Origin: Stropharia rugosoannulata
Taxonomy: Eukaryota; Basidiomycota; Agaricomycetes; Agaricales; Strophariaceae
NCBI GenBank assembly: GCA_028532985.1
Contig: JANCIK010000006.1
Coordinates: forward strand, 2,666,001 to 2,730,000
Direction of reading: 5' to 3'
DNA length: 64,000 bases
This document shows, piece after piece, positions 49,699-61,201 of the stretch. Numbering within the stretch: the stretch's first letter is position 1; every line of letters begins with the position of its first letter. The translations under genes were made by a program, and so were the position numbers. The notes beneath the pieces were generated by a model. That model made no database searches, had not been told where the DNA came from, and saw only the letters and a program-made list of their open reading frames with translations.

Positions 49699-50949
49699 AT
49701 GTCCGTCCCTACGTACCCCTCCGCCCCAGAAGAGGCACTGGACCATCCGATTTTCGAAACTCAAGACCAGATTGTGCTGATATTATGCGGGTTGGTTGCA
49801 TCTGGAAAAGTAAGGTTTCCATCGGGGCTCCGTGCGCTTTAGCACCGAAAATAGCTGACAAAAACTTTCTGCGGTTCTTTCCCTTTTGTCAGTCGACGTT
49901 TGCGCAGGCACTCCAATATCACTTCCCCAGCTTCCTGCGGTGCAATCAGGACGATCTAGGCGACAGACGGCGGGTGGAGCGCGTGGCCTACGACACGCTG
50001 AGTCAGGGCCTCTCTGTATGCATCGACCGCACAAACTTTAACGCACCGTGAGTGACTTCCCTGCCGCCGTTCTCAAACACTAGGCCCCCTGCTGCGTGTA
50101 TGCTAGAGAGTTGACGATGTGCCCCAGACAAAGGTCGCAGTGGATCGAGATAGCCCGCGAATTTCCCGGAACAAAGATCTGGGCAATTGTGTTCGACACG
50201 CCCTTTGAGGTGGGCACGTTCCCGCTCTTTAACGTTACCGATTTTGACCGTTTCTCCCCACATACGATATGATATGCGTGGCAGACCTGCGCTGCGCGCC
50301 TCCAGACGAGTGCGCATCGCTTGCTATCGCCGATTACAGGTAGCCTTTTCCTGACCAATTGCTTTTTGTTTATATTACAGGAACAAATCATCCTACGATT
50401 CGGAGTGCTGAACAGGGTCTGGAAGTACTGACGCGCTTTGCGAGCGAGTTCCGCCATCCTGGGATGCACGAGGGCTTCGACCGCATCCTATACATCAAGC
50501 CCTCGGACCACGCGTCGCCGGAGTACTCGCGTGCCGACATCGCCTCCATCCTGCGGCGCGTACAAGACTCGCAGCCAGCAACCCACGGGGGACGTCATAA
50601 CAGCGCATATCTTAATCAATCTGGGTCTCAGACATATTTCGCCGGAGGGTCCAGTGGGGGCTGGCGCGACAGACATGGGATGCAGGGCGACAGCCGCGAG
50701 TACGCTAGGCCTTATCATCGTGGCCACAGTCCCAGAGGGCGCGGTGGTATTCACAACAATAATGTCGGATCACTGGGCGGGTTCTACGATTGGCGCAGTC
50801 CGCCATACCGTGGCAACAGTGTGGGGATCCATGGGATGCGGGGAAGAGCCTTGCCTTATTCAAATGCGAGAGGTCAGGACGTGCCAAATCCAGAGTACGT
50901 TCCCTCGCAAGGCAAAGGGACGGGAGACGAACCTTTCATCATCGATTAG
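49699..50949 (+). CDS. P-loop kinase-like protein (PNK/AAA_33 type)
   Basis: It starts at ATG 49699 (MSVPTYPSAPEEALDHPIFE) and stops at TAG 50947-50949. The Walker A motif GLVASGKST is split by intron 1 between Lys and Ser. Then LRCNQDDLGDRRRVERVAYD, CIDRTNFNAPQRSQWIEIAR, IWAIVFDTPFETCAARL and RILYIKP follow. This is the arrangement of polynucleotide-kinase-like P-loop proteins that phosphorylate nucleic-acid 5' ends or small molecules. The last 130 residues are Gly/Arg/Tyr-rich and disordered (HRGHSPRGRGGIHNNN), an RNA-binding-like tail. The PNK phosphatase half is missing, so it is not full PNKP. The substrate is unknown; an RNA-linked role is inferred. Confidence 0.75.
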
Positions 50950-51184
50950 TCGAAGGCGGTTCTCTAGAATGAGTCCTTGCTGTTGATAGATTTGAGGAGA
51001 TGTCTGAAATGCGTATACCCGTCCCCGCAAATTAATTGAATCATATACAGCAGTGTAAGAGGAGCTAGAATAGGCTGTACGAGACAATAAGGCGTATTTT
51101 CACTTATCCTGGATGAAAGCGAGTAGAGATTCCATAGCAACATATGACAGAGGAAGAAATAGTGTCTAGTGTGTGTTTTCTAGT

Positions 51185-52253
51185 TCACTCCAGTTTTTCG
51201 GACGTCTCCTTCTCTTTCAGGCGTTGTCCAAGGAGTTTCGCGCTAACCTTAACCAACCGATGAGAACCGTAACGGAGAATAAAGAGGTAATTAATGGAAC
51301 ATACATTCCGTATGTGCACTGCAGCACGTTCGACTCCAAACTGTTGGCTGAGCTTGTACTTTTCGAGTGCTTCTTCCAGTCTCCCGGCTGATACAAAGTC
51401 TATGTAAACATAGTTCACAATAAGGATAAGATAAAATATAACTTACTGGCTTCCAGAACAGCAGCATGATTGAATGCAATTTCAGGGTCCTCCGGAGACA
51501 GTGACGAGGCAATCCTAGTAGCATGTGTGAGTATATGTTCAAACATATATCAAATAATTGAATTACTCGAGATGATGTAGGGCAAGATCTGGACGCGATA
51601 CTATAACAGAATCAGTGAAGTATTTCGGGACTAGGACCGGTCTTTGAGGTACCAGGTGAAATGATGTATGCGCTGGCCAGGTCTATTGAAATCAGGGTGA
51701 GCTGAATTAAAATCAAAAGTACAAGGTGAAACTGACTAGTGTGCGTGTCGGGACTCGAAGGCTGGTAGGCAATCGACTCTTTCCATGCGGCGATTGCTTC
51801 GTCAAATTCCTCTGTAAATACATTAAGTACATGGCATCCATGCACAGCTATATATGGACCGCGGACTCAGGTGGTAATGCGTCACTCCCAAATTAAACAG
51901 TGAACTTGCGCTGCGCTTGATTTCTGTACTCCGTTGGTACAGCAGTTTGGCGCCCTGCACGTCGCCTTCTTCCAGCTTTTGTGTGCCCTGCTCAAGGCAC
52001 CGCAGCGCTTCGGCTTCGGCAGGATCGGAGGCCGATGAGTGTGGTGTTACAGATGACGCCCATCCTTCAAGCCATGAGAAAGGCATTTGTCCGGAGAGAA
52101 CTCTAGCTCACTTTGGGACTTGCAAACAACGTTCTTGCTAACTGCGTGTCTGTATGAGATTCTGGACGCAGTACCGAGGCTTCTCGTGACTGTGGGCGCC
52201 GTGCGGATAGACGCCCGGAGGACGTGGCGGATGGTGGACACGGAGAAAGGCAT
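51185..52253 (-). CDS. TPR-repeat protein, probably mitochondrial
   Basis: The gene reads from ATG 52251-52253 to TGA 51185-51187. The N terminus MPFSVSTIRHVLRASIRTAP is Arg/Ser/Thr-rich and acid-free, a likely mitochondrial presequence. Later exons give TPR-like helix pairs: ALRCLEQGTQKLEEGDVQGA with LLYQRSTEIKRSASSLFNLG, FDEAIAAWKESIAYQPSS with NLASAYI, RPDLALHHL with SLSPEDPEIAFNHAA, and RLEEALEKYKLSQQFGVERA. The tail is charged (LKEKETSEKLE). Exons are many and small, so joins are approximate. The role is unknown; TPR proteins act as assembly scaffolds. It shares a 182-bp upstream region with TIM23, which fits a mitochondrial function. Confidence 0.72.
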
Positions 52254-52435
52254 GGTGGACGCTGGAGGTAACGGCGCCGGGCGGGAGGCGCGTTAGTAAA
52301 ACTGCATCACGTGGCTGGTCGGCCGCAACGTCACACTTTGAGACTCGCGGTCTTTGAAAACTGGCCGAAATTTCTCTACACGTCTCCGCATTGTCAGAGG
52401 CTTTCCCCCGGTCTCCTCCTCCTCCGTCGCGCAGA
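52254..52435. promoter_or_regulatory. Compact bidirectional promoter, TPR gene and TIM23
   Basis: Only 182 bases separate the divergent start codons of two probable mitochondrial-protein genes. No TATA box is visible; CT-rich sequence (CCGGTCTCCTCCTCCTCCG) precedes the TIM23 start. Confidence 0.55.
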
Positions 52436-53361
52436 ATGTCGGCTTCCACCTCTTCCAACGACGCATCCTCCTCCCAAAATGCCTCAGACGTCCTGAAAAC
52501 CGCGTCGTTCTCGCGGTCGAACAGCGGGCCAGCCCCCGACCAGGCGGTCACCGCGTCAGACCTCCTCATGGCAGCGTATGACCCCGCAAAACTGCATCCG
52601 CTGGCAGATTTGGGGGACAAACTCGACTACCTGCTTCTTGATGATGACAAGACAACAGAAATTCCTGGAGCTGGCACGGCAATACCCTCCAGGGGGTGGA
52701 GTGATGACCTCTGTTATGGGACGGGTACCATGTATCTCAGTGGTAAGTCCCATCTCTTTCAAATTACTCTTTTCGACCTTTTTCTCGCTTAACGCCTCGT
52801 TTGCTCCCTGGGCATCTCTCACCTTATCTGTCCTCCAAACAGCCCATCTTTAGCTGTCCTATTGTTCTGTGTTTTGTCACATGTTCACCTTGCTTTCAAC
52901 AGGTTTGGCTCTTGGCGGAGCATGGGGTGTGCGGGAAGGTGCAAAACGACCACTTGCTGTGTCGAATACCAGACTACGGATTAACAGTATTTTGAACTCT
53001 GTTACACGAAGAGGAACCTTCATTGGAAACTCGGCCGGTGTTTTAGGTGCGTTCACGTCATCTCCGACGGAAAACATTGCACGTATTAAGATGCACTTTA
53101 ATAGCCCTAGTTTATAACGGAGTTAATTCCTCCATTGATGCATTAAGAGGAAAACACGATACCTTGGGCAGTATGACAGCTGGTGCGGTGACAGGCGCTT
53201 TATTCAAATCCACCGGTGAGTTATGTCTTTTTTCCATCCTATTTCTGCAGGCTCTCATCTTTGTTCTCTTTTTGTCAGCTGGTGTAAAACCCGCTATAGC
53301 GGCTGCAACGGTTGTGTCCGGCATGGCAGGAATCTGGAGCTATGTGAAGAAGAGTGTTTGA
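52436..53361 (+). CDS. TIM23: Mitochondrial import inner membrane translocase subunit Tim23
   Basis: It starts at ATG 52436 (MSASTSSNDASSSQNASDVL; an in-frame ATG also exists at 52391) and stops at TGA 53359-53361. The hydrophilic intermembrane-space half includes DKLDYLLLDDDK and SRGWSDDLCYGTGTMYLSG, the Tim23 signature. Four membrane segments follow: LALGGAWGVREGAKRP, the TFIGNSAGVLALVYNGVNSS loop with INSILNSVTRRG before it, DTLGSMTAGAVTGALFKST, and KPAIAAATVVSGMAGIWSYV, with a short KKSV end. The last membrane-facing residues match Tim17/22/23 family PRAT-like spacing. Tim23 forms the presequence translocase channel complex. Introns near 52745-52903, 53046-53100 and 53216-53278 join in frame. 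Confidence 0.95.
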
Positions 53362-54000
53362 TGAGATATCCTTATGTATTTACAACCTTAATTTCTCTCC
53401 CTTATCCCGGCTCTGGTATCTTGGCAGATCTGAGGTGTCCGAAGAACTTATTTTGCAACTCTAGTCATCGTGTGGTTCTTCCCGACAGCGTTCCCAGCTA
53501 TTTGGCGACAGATGAAATTCAGATATGACATATTGCTGACACACTGCCAGAACCTTAGATGCTGAACTGCCTCGTTTCGATTTTCAGTGCATCACATTAA
53601 CCGCCGCCTCCTGCCAAAACTATAAGAATGTGTATGTTTTAGACGCCTTTTGCGTCATACGACCATTCTTAAGCCCGCACCTACAGTGGCCCAACATAGA
53701 GTCTCGTCACTTGGCCGATGGCGGTCGTACACGACCGGGAGTGCTCAGGTCTGGTCAATACCTGCTTACCTTGTCAAGACGGGTATCCTTATTCGTCGAA
53801 GTCACAATGTTTGTTGTACTCATCACGACGGCCAAGCACCGAGATACAGGATACTAAACGAAAACATTTACATTCAATTTCCATGGGAGATAAGGTTAGT
53901 TTCTCTCTCGATTCAGCTCTTGTGCCGACGTGAATGATGATATGTGCCATAGACATTAGCCGTTTGCCTGTACAAAAAGCATAACCCCAGGCACCACCGA
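53362..54000. other. Region between TIM23 and the velvet gene
   Basis: About 640 bases. A possible small first exon of the velvet gene begins at ATG 53884 (MGDK, then a GTTAGT donor). Nothing else is supported. Confidence 0.4.
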
Positions 54001-54006
54001 CCCAAG

Positions 54007-55192
54007 TTGGCACTGTTTGCTCTTTCTCTCCACCGACATAGTTCCACGACAAAAATACTCAAAACCAGAAAACAAAGAACTGCATATTTATGTCTCGGTG
54101 TTTATGGTCCAGCCATACATCGTAGCTCTCTTCACTCATTTTCGAGCGGGCAGTCGTCTCCCAAGTCCTCTTCGGGTTCGCTCACAATTTCTTCGAGAAA
54201 TTCGAGTTCCACTCGGAGTCCTCCGTCCAGCCAATCCTCCTTCTCAGACCTGTCGACCTCGTCATCTCTTCCGTTTATCCGACCACAGCCTAGGATTCAA
54301 GTAGCGTCCCTTCTGTCGGATGCGCGTGCGCTGTAAGTCGCTTCCGAATAACGGTTCATTTTTGCCTTCGTCTTAACTGCATACAGTTCCTATCATCTCG
54401 AAATTGTACAGCATCCGCTGCGCACGGCCGAGTTTGGTACCGCGTATTTGTCGCGGGTTCCATTGACGCCGCCACTTATCGCTCAGTTGACCGTCCTAGA
54501 TCCATCTGGCAATTCTGTGATTCCGTATGTCTGCATCTAATCTGATATGTTTTCTTAATTAAGTGTCCTTGATTCCCCCGCAGCGAGTCGGAACTGCCTT
54601 TCCTCATTGCCCACCTGTCGCTGTTTTCTGGCGACGGGCAGACGCGCTTGGACATGGGCTCGTTCATCGGGCGCGGCGCGCATAACCCGCCGACGTTGTA
54701 CGGTCACCTAGTTGCGACGGTGGAGCAGTTCGAGGACCTGCAAGGAAAGATGGGCCTTTTCTTTCTCTTTCCAGACGTGAGCATCCGCCAGCGGGGGCAC
54801 TACCAACTCGGCGTCACGCTTACACGCATCACCACGTAAGTACCTTGCGGCAACAGCACGTTGTGCGCTAGGGCGAATATGGGCAGCTCGTTACCGCATA
54901 TACGTACTTATTATTCGGCGTATTTTTAGACCGGATCCAACTGTGAATGCGGGCCTGTCTGAGCACGGCACCGCGCTCGTGTCAACGCGCACGATGCCGT
55001 TCGAGGTGGTGGCGCTGAACGAGTATACCGCTGCACGTGTGTGGTTGCTGTCCTTCTCCTCGCTGTAGACCGGACATTCTGACATGCACATTTTCCCTTT
55101 TTTTGTTTTGTTAAGCTACCACTGGCCTGACGCAGAGTTTTATCCGGCAGGGCGCGAGGATGTTTGCGAGCGCATTTTACCCCCACGGTTGA
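54007..55192 (+). CDS. Velvet-domain transcriptional regulator
   Basis: Velvet proteins are fungal NF-kappa-B-like DNA-binding regulators of development and secondary metabolism. The domain is unambiguous: SYHLEIVQHPLRTAEFGTAY, PLTPPLIAQLTVLD, ESELPFLIAHLSLFSGDGQT, PTLYGHLVATVEQFEDLQGK with MGLFFLFPDVSIRQ, YQLGVTLTRITTPDP, GTALVSTRTMPFEVVALNEY and TAAPTTGLTQSFIRQGARMF, ending FYPHG at TGA 55190-55192. The last intron (donor GTGTGT, acceptor TTAAG) was needed to recover the canonical end. A Ser-rich stretch (GQSSPKSSSGSLTISSRNSS) precedes the domain. The start is uncertain: the first exon may be at 53884, or lie within 54007-54110. Which velvet subfamily (VeA, VelB, VosA or VelC) it is cannot be settled. 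Confidence 0.88.
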
Positions 55193-55976
55193 CGGCCCAC
55201 GCCGTCCGGAGTTTTCTCTCTTTTCGCTCTTCGGCCATTCGTATGTACACTCGTGTGCTTGTGCTTCCTCCAGTCATAGCATCGCCGCTGCGTGTCCGGC
55301 TTTATCAGACACTAGTTAAGGAGAGCGATGGAATCACAGCAGTCTGCATGTCATGGACCCTGCTCATTGGCAAGACAAAGAGAAGCAGGCAGCAGCATCA
55401 CAGGAGCGCACAAAAATAATTTTATCTACTTCCATTGACATCCGCGATCAGAGTTGTCTGTTGGTAATGAGTCTATTTTTGTCTGTGCGTGCTACTGGGC
55501 AGAAAAGTTGCTCTCGTCGCTCGATCAGTCATCGCCAGCGCCATCGAGCGTGGTATTAGCCCGGGTAGTAGGAAGAGTGGCCCATTTGCCAAGTGCACGC
55601 AGAGCGGCGCGAGGCAGTTGTCTGCCGGCTAACCAGTAATATAATTTCACGCGATGGGTGCGCCGGCCCTAACAAAGGTCTGACCACTGCGGGTTCGGGA
55701 TTATGGGGCGATTGAACTTTGTGCAGCGGAAAACTAATGACTGGGACTGTTGGCTGTGTTCTGCTGAATGTAGAACTGCGTTATGCTGTGCGGTATCAGA
55801 CAGGGAGGGCTGCGCAATTTTCCACAACATCTCCAGCCCGGCGGCAATGCTTTGGAGACGGGAGTCAACTTGCGCAAACAAGGGGGCACACTCCGCGCCG
55901 TCTATTTCATTGCTAGATCTTTCCCTCTCACCACTTCTATTTCCACTCCCCATCCCGCGCTCTTTCTCCCGTCATA
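55193..55976. other. Intergenic region upstream of the CYSTM gene
   Basis: 784 bases. Overlapping frames of 60-170 codons are shadows without motifs. CT-rich sequence (TTTCCCTCTCACCACTTCTA) just before 55977 is a likely transcription start region. Confidence 0.45.
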
Positions 55977-56594
55977 ATGAGTGCCAACGACTACTACAAG
56001 GGCCAAGGCCAGCAGCAGCAGCAGGGCGGCTACTACCCTCCCCAAGGTTCGTCGTCTTATTCCGCCCGGTGTCGGGAATCGGCGTCCGGACCCGTCTTTG
56101 GGGCCATGGCGCACAAACGTCCCGGAGATTGGTCTGTATGCGCTTGCTCATTTCTGCTTTGCTCTATAGGACCCCCACCTGGCCAGGGAGGCTACTACCC
56201 CCAAGTGAGCCATTCTGACGCTGCTGTCACGGAGTGATCTAACAGGAAACCGGTTGCAGCAACCCCAGCAGGCGTATCAAGGCGGGCCCCCTCAAGGCTA
56301 TCCTCAGCAACAGGGCTACTACCCCCAGCAGGGCTACCCTCAGCAACAACAACCTCAGACGGTCTATGTGTACGTCGTTTCGCCGCCATTCGGCGCATCA
56401 GTCTAGTTGCTGATGTATGTGCCTTGCCAATATAGCCAACAGGCCCCTGATAAGGGGGGTTCGAGTGGATGTATGGCATGCTTGGCCGGTATCTGTTTGT
56501 GCTGCTGCGCGGAAGGTGCGTCCCAGCTGCCTCGTGTCGTGGTCGGCAAACACTGATGCGTCGACGCTTAGAACTCTGCGAATGTCTGTTCTGA
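55977..56594 (+). CDS. CYSTM (cysteine-rich C-terminal membrane) small protein
   Basis: It starts at ATG 55977 (MSANDYYKGQGQQQQQGGYY) and stops at TGA 56592-56594. Five small exons give about 110 residues. A Gln/Gly/Tyr/Pro-rich body (YYPQQGYPQQQQPQT) precedes the CYSTM module: DKGGSSGCMACLAGICLCCC followed by AEELCECLF. The final exon joins G to AA-CTC to give the conserved acidic-Cys-Leu-Phe end. CYSTM proteins are tail-anchored, found from yeast to plants, and linked to stress tolerance and metal handling. There is one Cys-to-Glu change in the usual CCDCLF ending (ECLF). Confidence 0.85.
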
Positions 56595-57059
56595 GAGAAC
56601 AAGGCCGGATACAGTCCGCTGTACTATATAGTTATGCGCAGGCTGCTTTGCGTCAGTCTCACACTGCAGGATTTATACCCGCGCCTTCATGCCTCCTTTA
56701 TGCTTTATTTCCTCTCGCGCGGTCAATGCCTAGGTTGCCTTGGCCGCATGTGTTCTCTTGGTTGTTACGATTACGATTATGTATGCAATCGAGTTTCTGA
56801 ATCATAAACCTTTAATCAGTACATAGACGTCTCTTGACCGGACTCTCGAGCAGTGAAGGGGCAGAAGAATTTCTAGGAGCTAAATCTAATCTGTGTCTTA
56901 CCGAAGAGACTTGCACAAAGCCTGGACCGGATATCACGTGAGAAAGTGAATAGGGCGTTACTGATTGGCTGGAGGCATCTCCCGATTCATTCCGTTTTGT
57001 GGGGTCACGCGTTACCGGTCACTACTCCTCCTCCTTCCTCTTCAAAATCTACAGCTAAA
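56595..57059. other. Intergenic region
   Basis: 465 bases between the CYSTM gene and CYT1; it contains a likely CYT1 promoter. No gene is supported. Confidence 0.45.
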
Positions 57060-58374
57060 ATGTTGTCGAGGCTCTCTGCTGGAGCCCTTAAGAGCGCAGG
57101 AGTGTCGCGGTCTGCAAACGTGCTCAATGGAGCGCGCAACGCCTCCGTACGTCGTTTCCGCGTCCTGATTGTCAAATGTTCGCCAAATGTTCATACACTG
57201 TCACCCGTGCTGTAGGTTCGATTTGCGTCTTCCAAGGCTTCCGGGTCAACCACTTTCGAGGTACGTGGTTTCTGTTTGCGGGATATATAAAGGAATTCAA
57301 TATCGAAAACAGTCGGTTATGAACTCTCGCGCAACCCTCGCCTCCGTGACCGTCTTTACCGCTGGTACAATTGCATGGTATACCCATCTATACGGCTCCC
57401 TTCCGTTCCTCGGCGAAGCACATGCCAGTCATCTCAGTGACGAAGGTCTTCACCCCCAAGCATACCCCTGGTCGCACAAGGGAATCCTGGACACGTTCGA
57501 TCACGCTAGGTGCGTCCCATAGTCCCAGCGCGTCAGCTTCTCCTGACACCCCCTAGCATCCGGAGAGGATACCAGGTGTACCGCGAAGTCTGCGCGGCGT
57601 GCCACTCGCTCGACCGCATTGCCTGGCGCAACCTTGTCGGTGTGTCGCACACCGCCGACGAGGCGCGGGCGATGGCGGAAGAAGTCGAATACACCGACGG
57701 CCCCGACGGGGAGGGCGAGATGTTCCAACGACCTGGAAAGTTGGCGGACTACATGCCCGCCCCCTATGCCAACGAAGAAGCTGCCCGTGCTGGTAACGCT
57801 GGAGCTTACCCTCCCGACCTCAGCTTGATCATCAAGGCCCGTCACGGTGGTGCTGTGAGTTGTAAAACTCAGTCGGATTTAAGTGGAAAATTAATATGAT
57901 TTTAGGACTACGTCTTCTCGCTTCTGACTGGATACATTGACGCCCCTGCCGGTGTTGAGATCCGTGAGGGCATGAACTACAACCCCTACTTCCCCGGCGG
58001 TGCCATCTCCATGGCTCGCGTTCTCTTCGACGGCCTTGTGGAGTACGAGGATGGTTCGTACACCAGCTTTCACGGGGTTACTACCTACTTACCATCTCAT
58101 AGGCACACCCGCTACCACCTCGCAAATGGCCAAAGATGTGGTTACCTTCCTTAGCTGGGCTGCTGAGCCCGAACACGATGAGAGGAAAAAATACGGTATC
58201 AAGGCTGTTATCATCTTCTCTGTCCTGACCGCCGTCAGCATCTACGTCAAGCGCTTCAAGTGGGGTCCCATCAAGAACAGGAAAATCTGTATGTCACTTC
58301 TTGAATCCCTCTTTTACATGTGCTGACGCGACTATCCAGTGTACAACCCTCCTAGCACCACGACCAAGCATTAG
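57060..58374 (+). CDS. CYT1: Cytochrome c1, heme protein of respiratory complex III
   Basis: It starts at ATG 57060 ([20 protein letters not shown], a mitochondrial presequence) and stops at TAG 58372-58374. After a hydrophobic sorting segment ([20 protein letters not shown]) comes the mature protein: [40 protein letters not shown] with the heme-binding CAACH near 57588-57602, [63 protein letters not shown], and [18 protein letters not shown] with the axial Met. The C-terminal anchor is [20 protein letters not shown], ending [10 protein letters not shown]. It passes electrons from the Rieske protein to cytochrome c in the inner membrane. All exon joins are in frame. Confidence 0.97.
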
Positions 58375-58696
58375 AATAGGTTGTCCTCTTCTACATTTTA
58401 CTGGTAACAAAGGAGAACTTGTTATTTGCATTTTAATAATAGAAAGAGTGAAGCACATACATACCCTTGTTTATTCTACCAAAAATGCTTTCATTGCATT
58501 GCTTGAGGTCTTACCACTGGGTGTCCAACGAGAAAAAAGGTGGAACATACAGAATATGACGGTTGAGGTGATATTTTCTATTCTATTAATATTACCTTTG
58601 GGGAGCTTCGATGTAGTGAAGCTTTTTGTATCGAAGCCCAATTGCTCACTCTTTCTCTAAAGCTGAGGAACTCTGCAGGGGAGATCCAGGGGAGAT
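58375..58696. other. Convergent spacer
   Basis: 322 bases between the CYT1 stop and the end of the decayed F-box copy; AT-rich, no gene. Confidence 0.45.
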
Positions 58697-60535
58697 CTAT
58701 TGCAGCTTTGAGCTGATTGCCGAATCGGCATGAAAATGCCGTGACTTAGACGAAAGACTTGGTGAAAAAGACACCTTTGGATGAAAGTGCCCACCATAAT
58801 GCAGTTTTTCCCAACACCGACCGAGATTAGACGTAAATAATGCAATAGAATTTAGATTAGAACATCCCGTATGGAAGCCTTCGGAAACTGAGGCTGCTGG
58901 TGAGGCAGCATCGTTGTCTAAGGATCCTTGTGACGATGCTGTATCTGATTCCGTCAAATTATCTGAGTTGGATTCATATTCATCCCAAAATACTTCACTT
59001 CCATATATTTCGCGCAGACAAGCCAAATCCTTCTTGCATCTCGAAATCAACAGCCGTTGAATTCCAAACCCGCTTGCGGCTTTTTGGACAAGATACCTTG
59101 CCAGCACGTTGGTGTCCACATCGGATTCGGGGCGGTACCGCCGCCGGCACCGCAACTTTCTGAGAATTCTTAAATTTTTGAATCTGACGCCCCTCAAGAT
59201 GCAGTATTTTGAGCAGTGGGAATGTAAACCAGGGCAATGTGCTGTGCAAGCCACAAGATATAACGCGTGATATTGCGTTTGGTCCGTAAGTAGGCCCATT
59301 GACCCTGACGAAAGACACGCAGTCGAGCATACGGAAGTTGGTCTCCAGTGAGGCCCACTGCATTTCTGCATTGTCCAGATGAAGGTGAGAGAGACGGCTT
59401 CATGTTTACAGTGCTGCCGCTTTCGTATAACGTCTTGAAGATAATTTCGGGGCGGTAACAAAAAAACTCACAAAGTTCACAGCAGAGGACCCAATGTCCC
59501 CTTGTTGGTTGCGTTTCAAGCGCATCTCTGTGCAATTGAAATCTGATGGACTTGTCTAGGCAGTGGTTGTCGACAACAAGCGTGCGAAACTGCACGACGG
59601 ACAGAGGAGTTGTGTATGCAGTGTCCAAAACAGAAAAAAACGCCAGCAGCCGTTCGTGGGTCACCTGTGGGCCAGTGACAGAGATATCGACTGTGGCTGA
59701 GGTTGGGATGGAAATGCTAAGGAAGAAACGTTTAATTTTTGACAACGCAGCCGATACAATCAAATCAGTGAGATGTTTAAAGTGGATGCGCGGAGAGTAA
59801 TATGGCGCTGTATGACTATCACTTTCAATCACAAAAGAGGGGAGGTGCAGGACCTGAAGCTGCGGTGCTATGCGTCTGAGCATTAAGAAGATGAGAGTAG
59901 CTTCACGCGGAATGACATAGGAAAACTTGAGGTGAGTAATGTGCTTGAAGAGAGGGGACGTCCAGTCCACCTTCATGCGTGATATATCCATTTTTCATAT
60001 GCTTTCTGTCGGCTCTACGAACATGTCCGGGCTGGCGGGTTTTGACAACGGGTTATTCATAATGTTGTGTATTCATAAAGCACAGTCGGAGTGCCTCGAT
60101 CACTCCAGTGTTGTAAGATTCGTCGAAGCCGTATTCGTCATCGCTTATCTTGGTCTTGATACTGAGAGGAACATCCTTTGAGCGGTCCAGCATGGTTGCT
60201 GCCGAGAACATATTCTTCATGACCGGCTTAGCCCACAGAAGAGGAGTAGCGAGCGCAATGGCGCGCCAGCGACTGCACACATGAGTAACGCGCATCCAGG
60301 CACAGGCCCAAGATTCGTCGGGGTCCTGTTCATCACAGTCGTCCCGGCCGTCGCTCTGCGACTCATATTTTTGTAGTATTTTGAATATAACTTGCAGCAA
60401 ATCGTCAGAAAGGCGCGCAACGGGAATCAGGTCATGATTCTGGATGGTCCCGCGGTGCGCGTCGACTTCAAGCTGCGCGATTCTACGTTTCTCCTCGTTT
60501 GTCAGAGTAGCACTGATGCTTGGGGATGCCTTAAT
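58697..60535 (-). pseudogene. Decayed, inverted fifth copy of the F-box-like family
   Basis: Homology to the array at 31.7-40.5 kb runs in the opposite orientation. The expected start codon position reads ATT (60533-60535) in sequence otherwise matching the copies' leader. Pieces include RRIAQLEVDAHRGTI fused directly to PVARLSDDLLQVIFKILQ (missing about 15 helix residues) and MRVTHVCSRWRAIALATPLL. After LRLCFMNTQHYE there is an internal deletion of tens of codons. Then come DISRMKVDWTSPLFKHITHL, a frameshift near 59390, and FGIQRLLISRC with EVFWDEYESNSDNLTESD. The acidic tail is shortened. It cannot encode a working F-box protein. Confidence 0.85.
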
Positions 60536-61201
60536 TTTGGGCTAGATATGAACTGGTGGGTGGGGTGGTATTACTGTGTACGTTGTGGAATGCAGTGGAT
60601 ATGAATGGACCTTTGCAGACGTGTGGTAGTGTTCAATTGTGGGGGTTCTCTAACTTCTACTGACGCTCGTTACTGCCAGTGTCACTTAATTCGTTGCAGC
60701 TTGAAGGCCCTTGACCTCGTCCTGACCCCTCTACCAGCCCTCTACGGGGTGGTAGTTTGCTGCCAGAGGTTTGGGACTTGTTTGAAATACATATATGGAT
60801 AACAAGTCTACGCCGGGAAGTTATTCACTGGATAATTCCTTAGGTTTATATCCAAAATTCTTCGCGTACCTAGATATAAACTAACTTGGTATGCCTGTTT
60901 GATGACTGTCGACTTGAAGGCTTGAGCAAGCCTTGAAGGCAGCTTGAAGGTTATATGCAGTGAGATTATGTAACATGATGAGCTATAAAAGTACTGTATT
61001 TGACTATAAATTGATGTTCTTAAATCCAACTTGATCGCGGTTAGTTTCGAAGCACTGCAGCTTAAGCTTGCGATACGTGATTCTCTCGCCGAGGACACTC
61101 CTCAGTAGCTTCTCATAACACCCTCGGACGCTATCAAGCTGACGCGTTGACAGAATACAAACAACTAATGAACCCAAGTTGTTCAATTGACCGAGCTCCA
61201 A
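60536..61201. other. Region upstream of IML1
   Basis: 666 bases with no supported gene. A minus-strand frame of 96 codons at 60808-61098 lacks motifs. Confidence 0.4.

Noticed and set aside
55020..55120. Apparent early end of the velvet gene (frame stopping at 55068)
   Set aside because: A GTGTGT donor and TTAAG acceptor give the canonical velvet end with LTQSFIRQGARMF.
55703..56218. 171-codon plus-strand frame overlapping the CYSTM gene
   Set aside because: It runs through the CYSTM exons and introns in another frame with no motif; a shadow frame.
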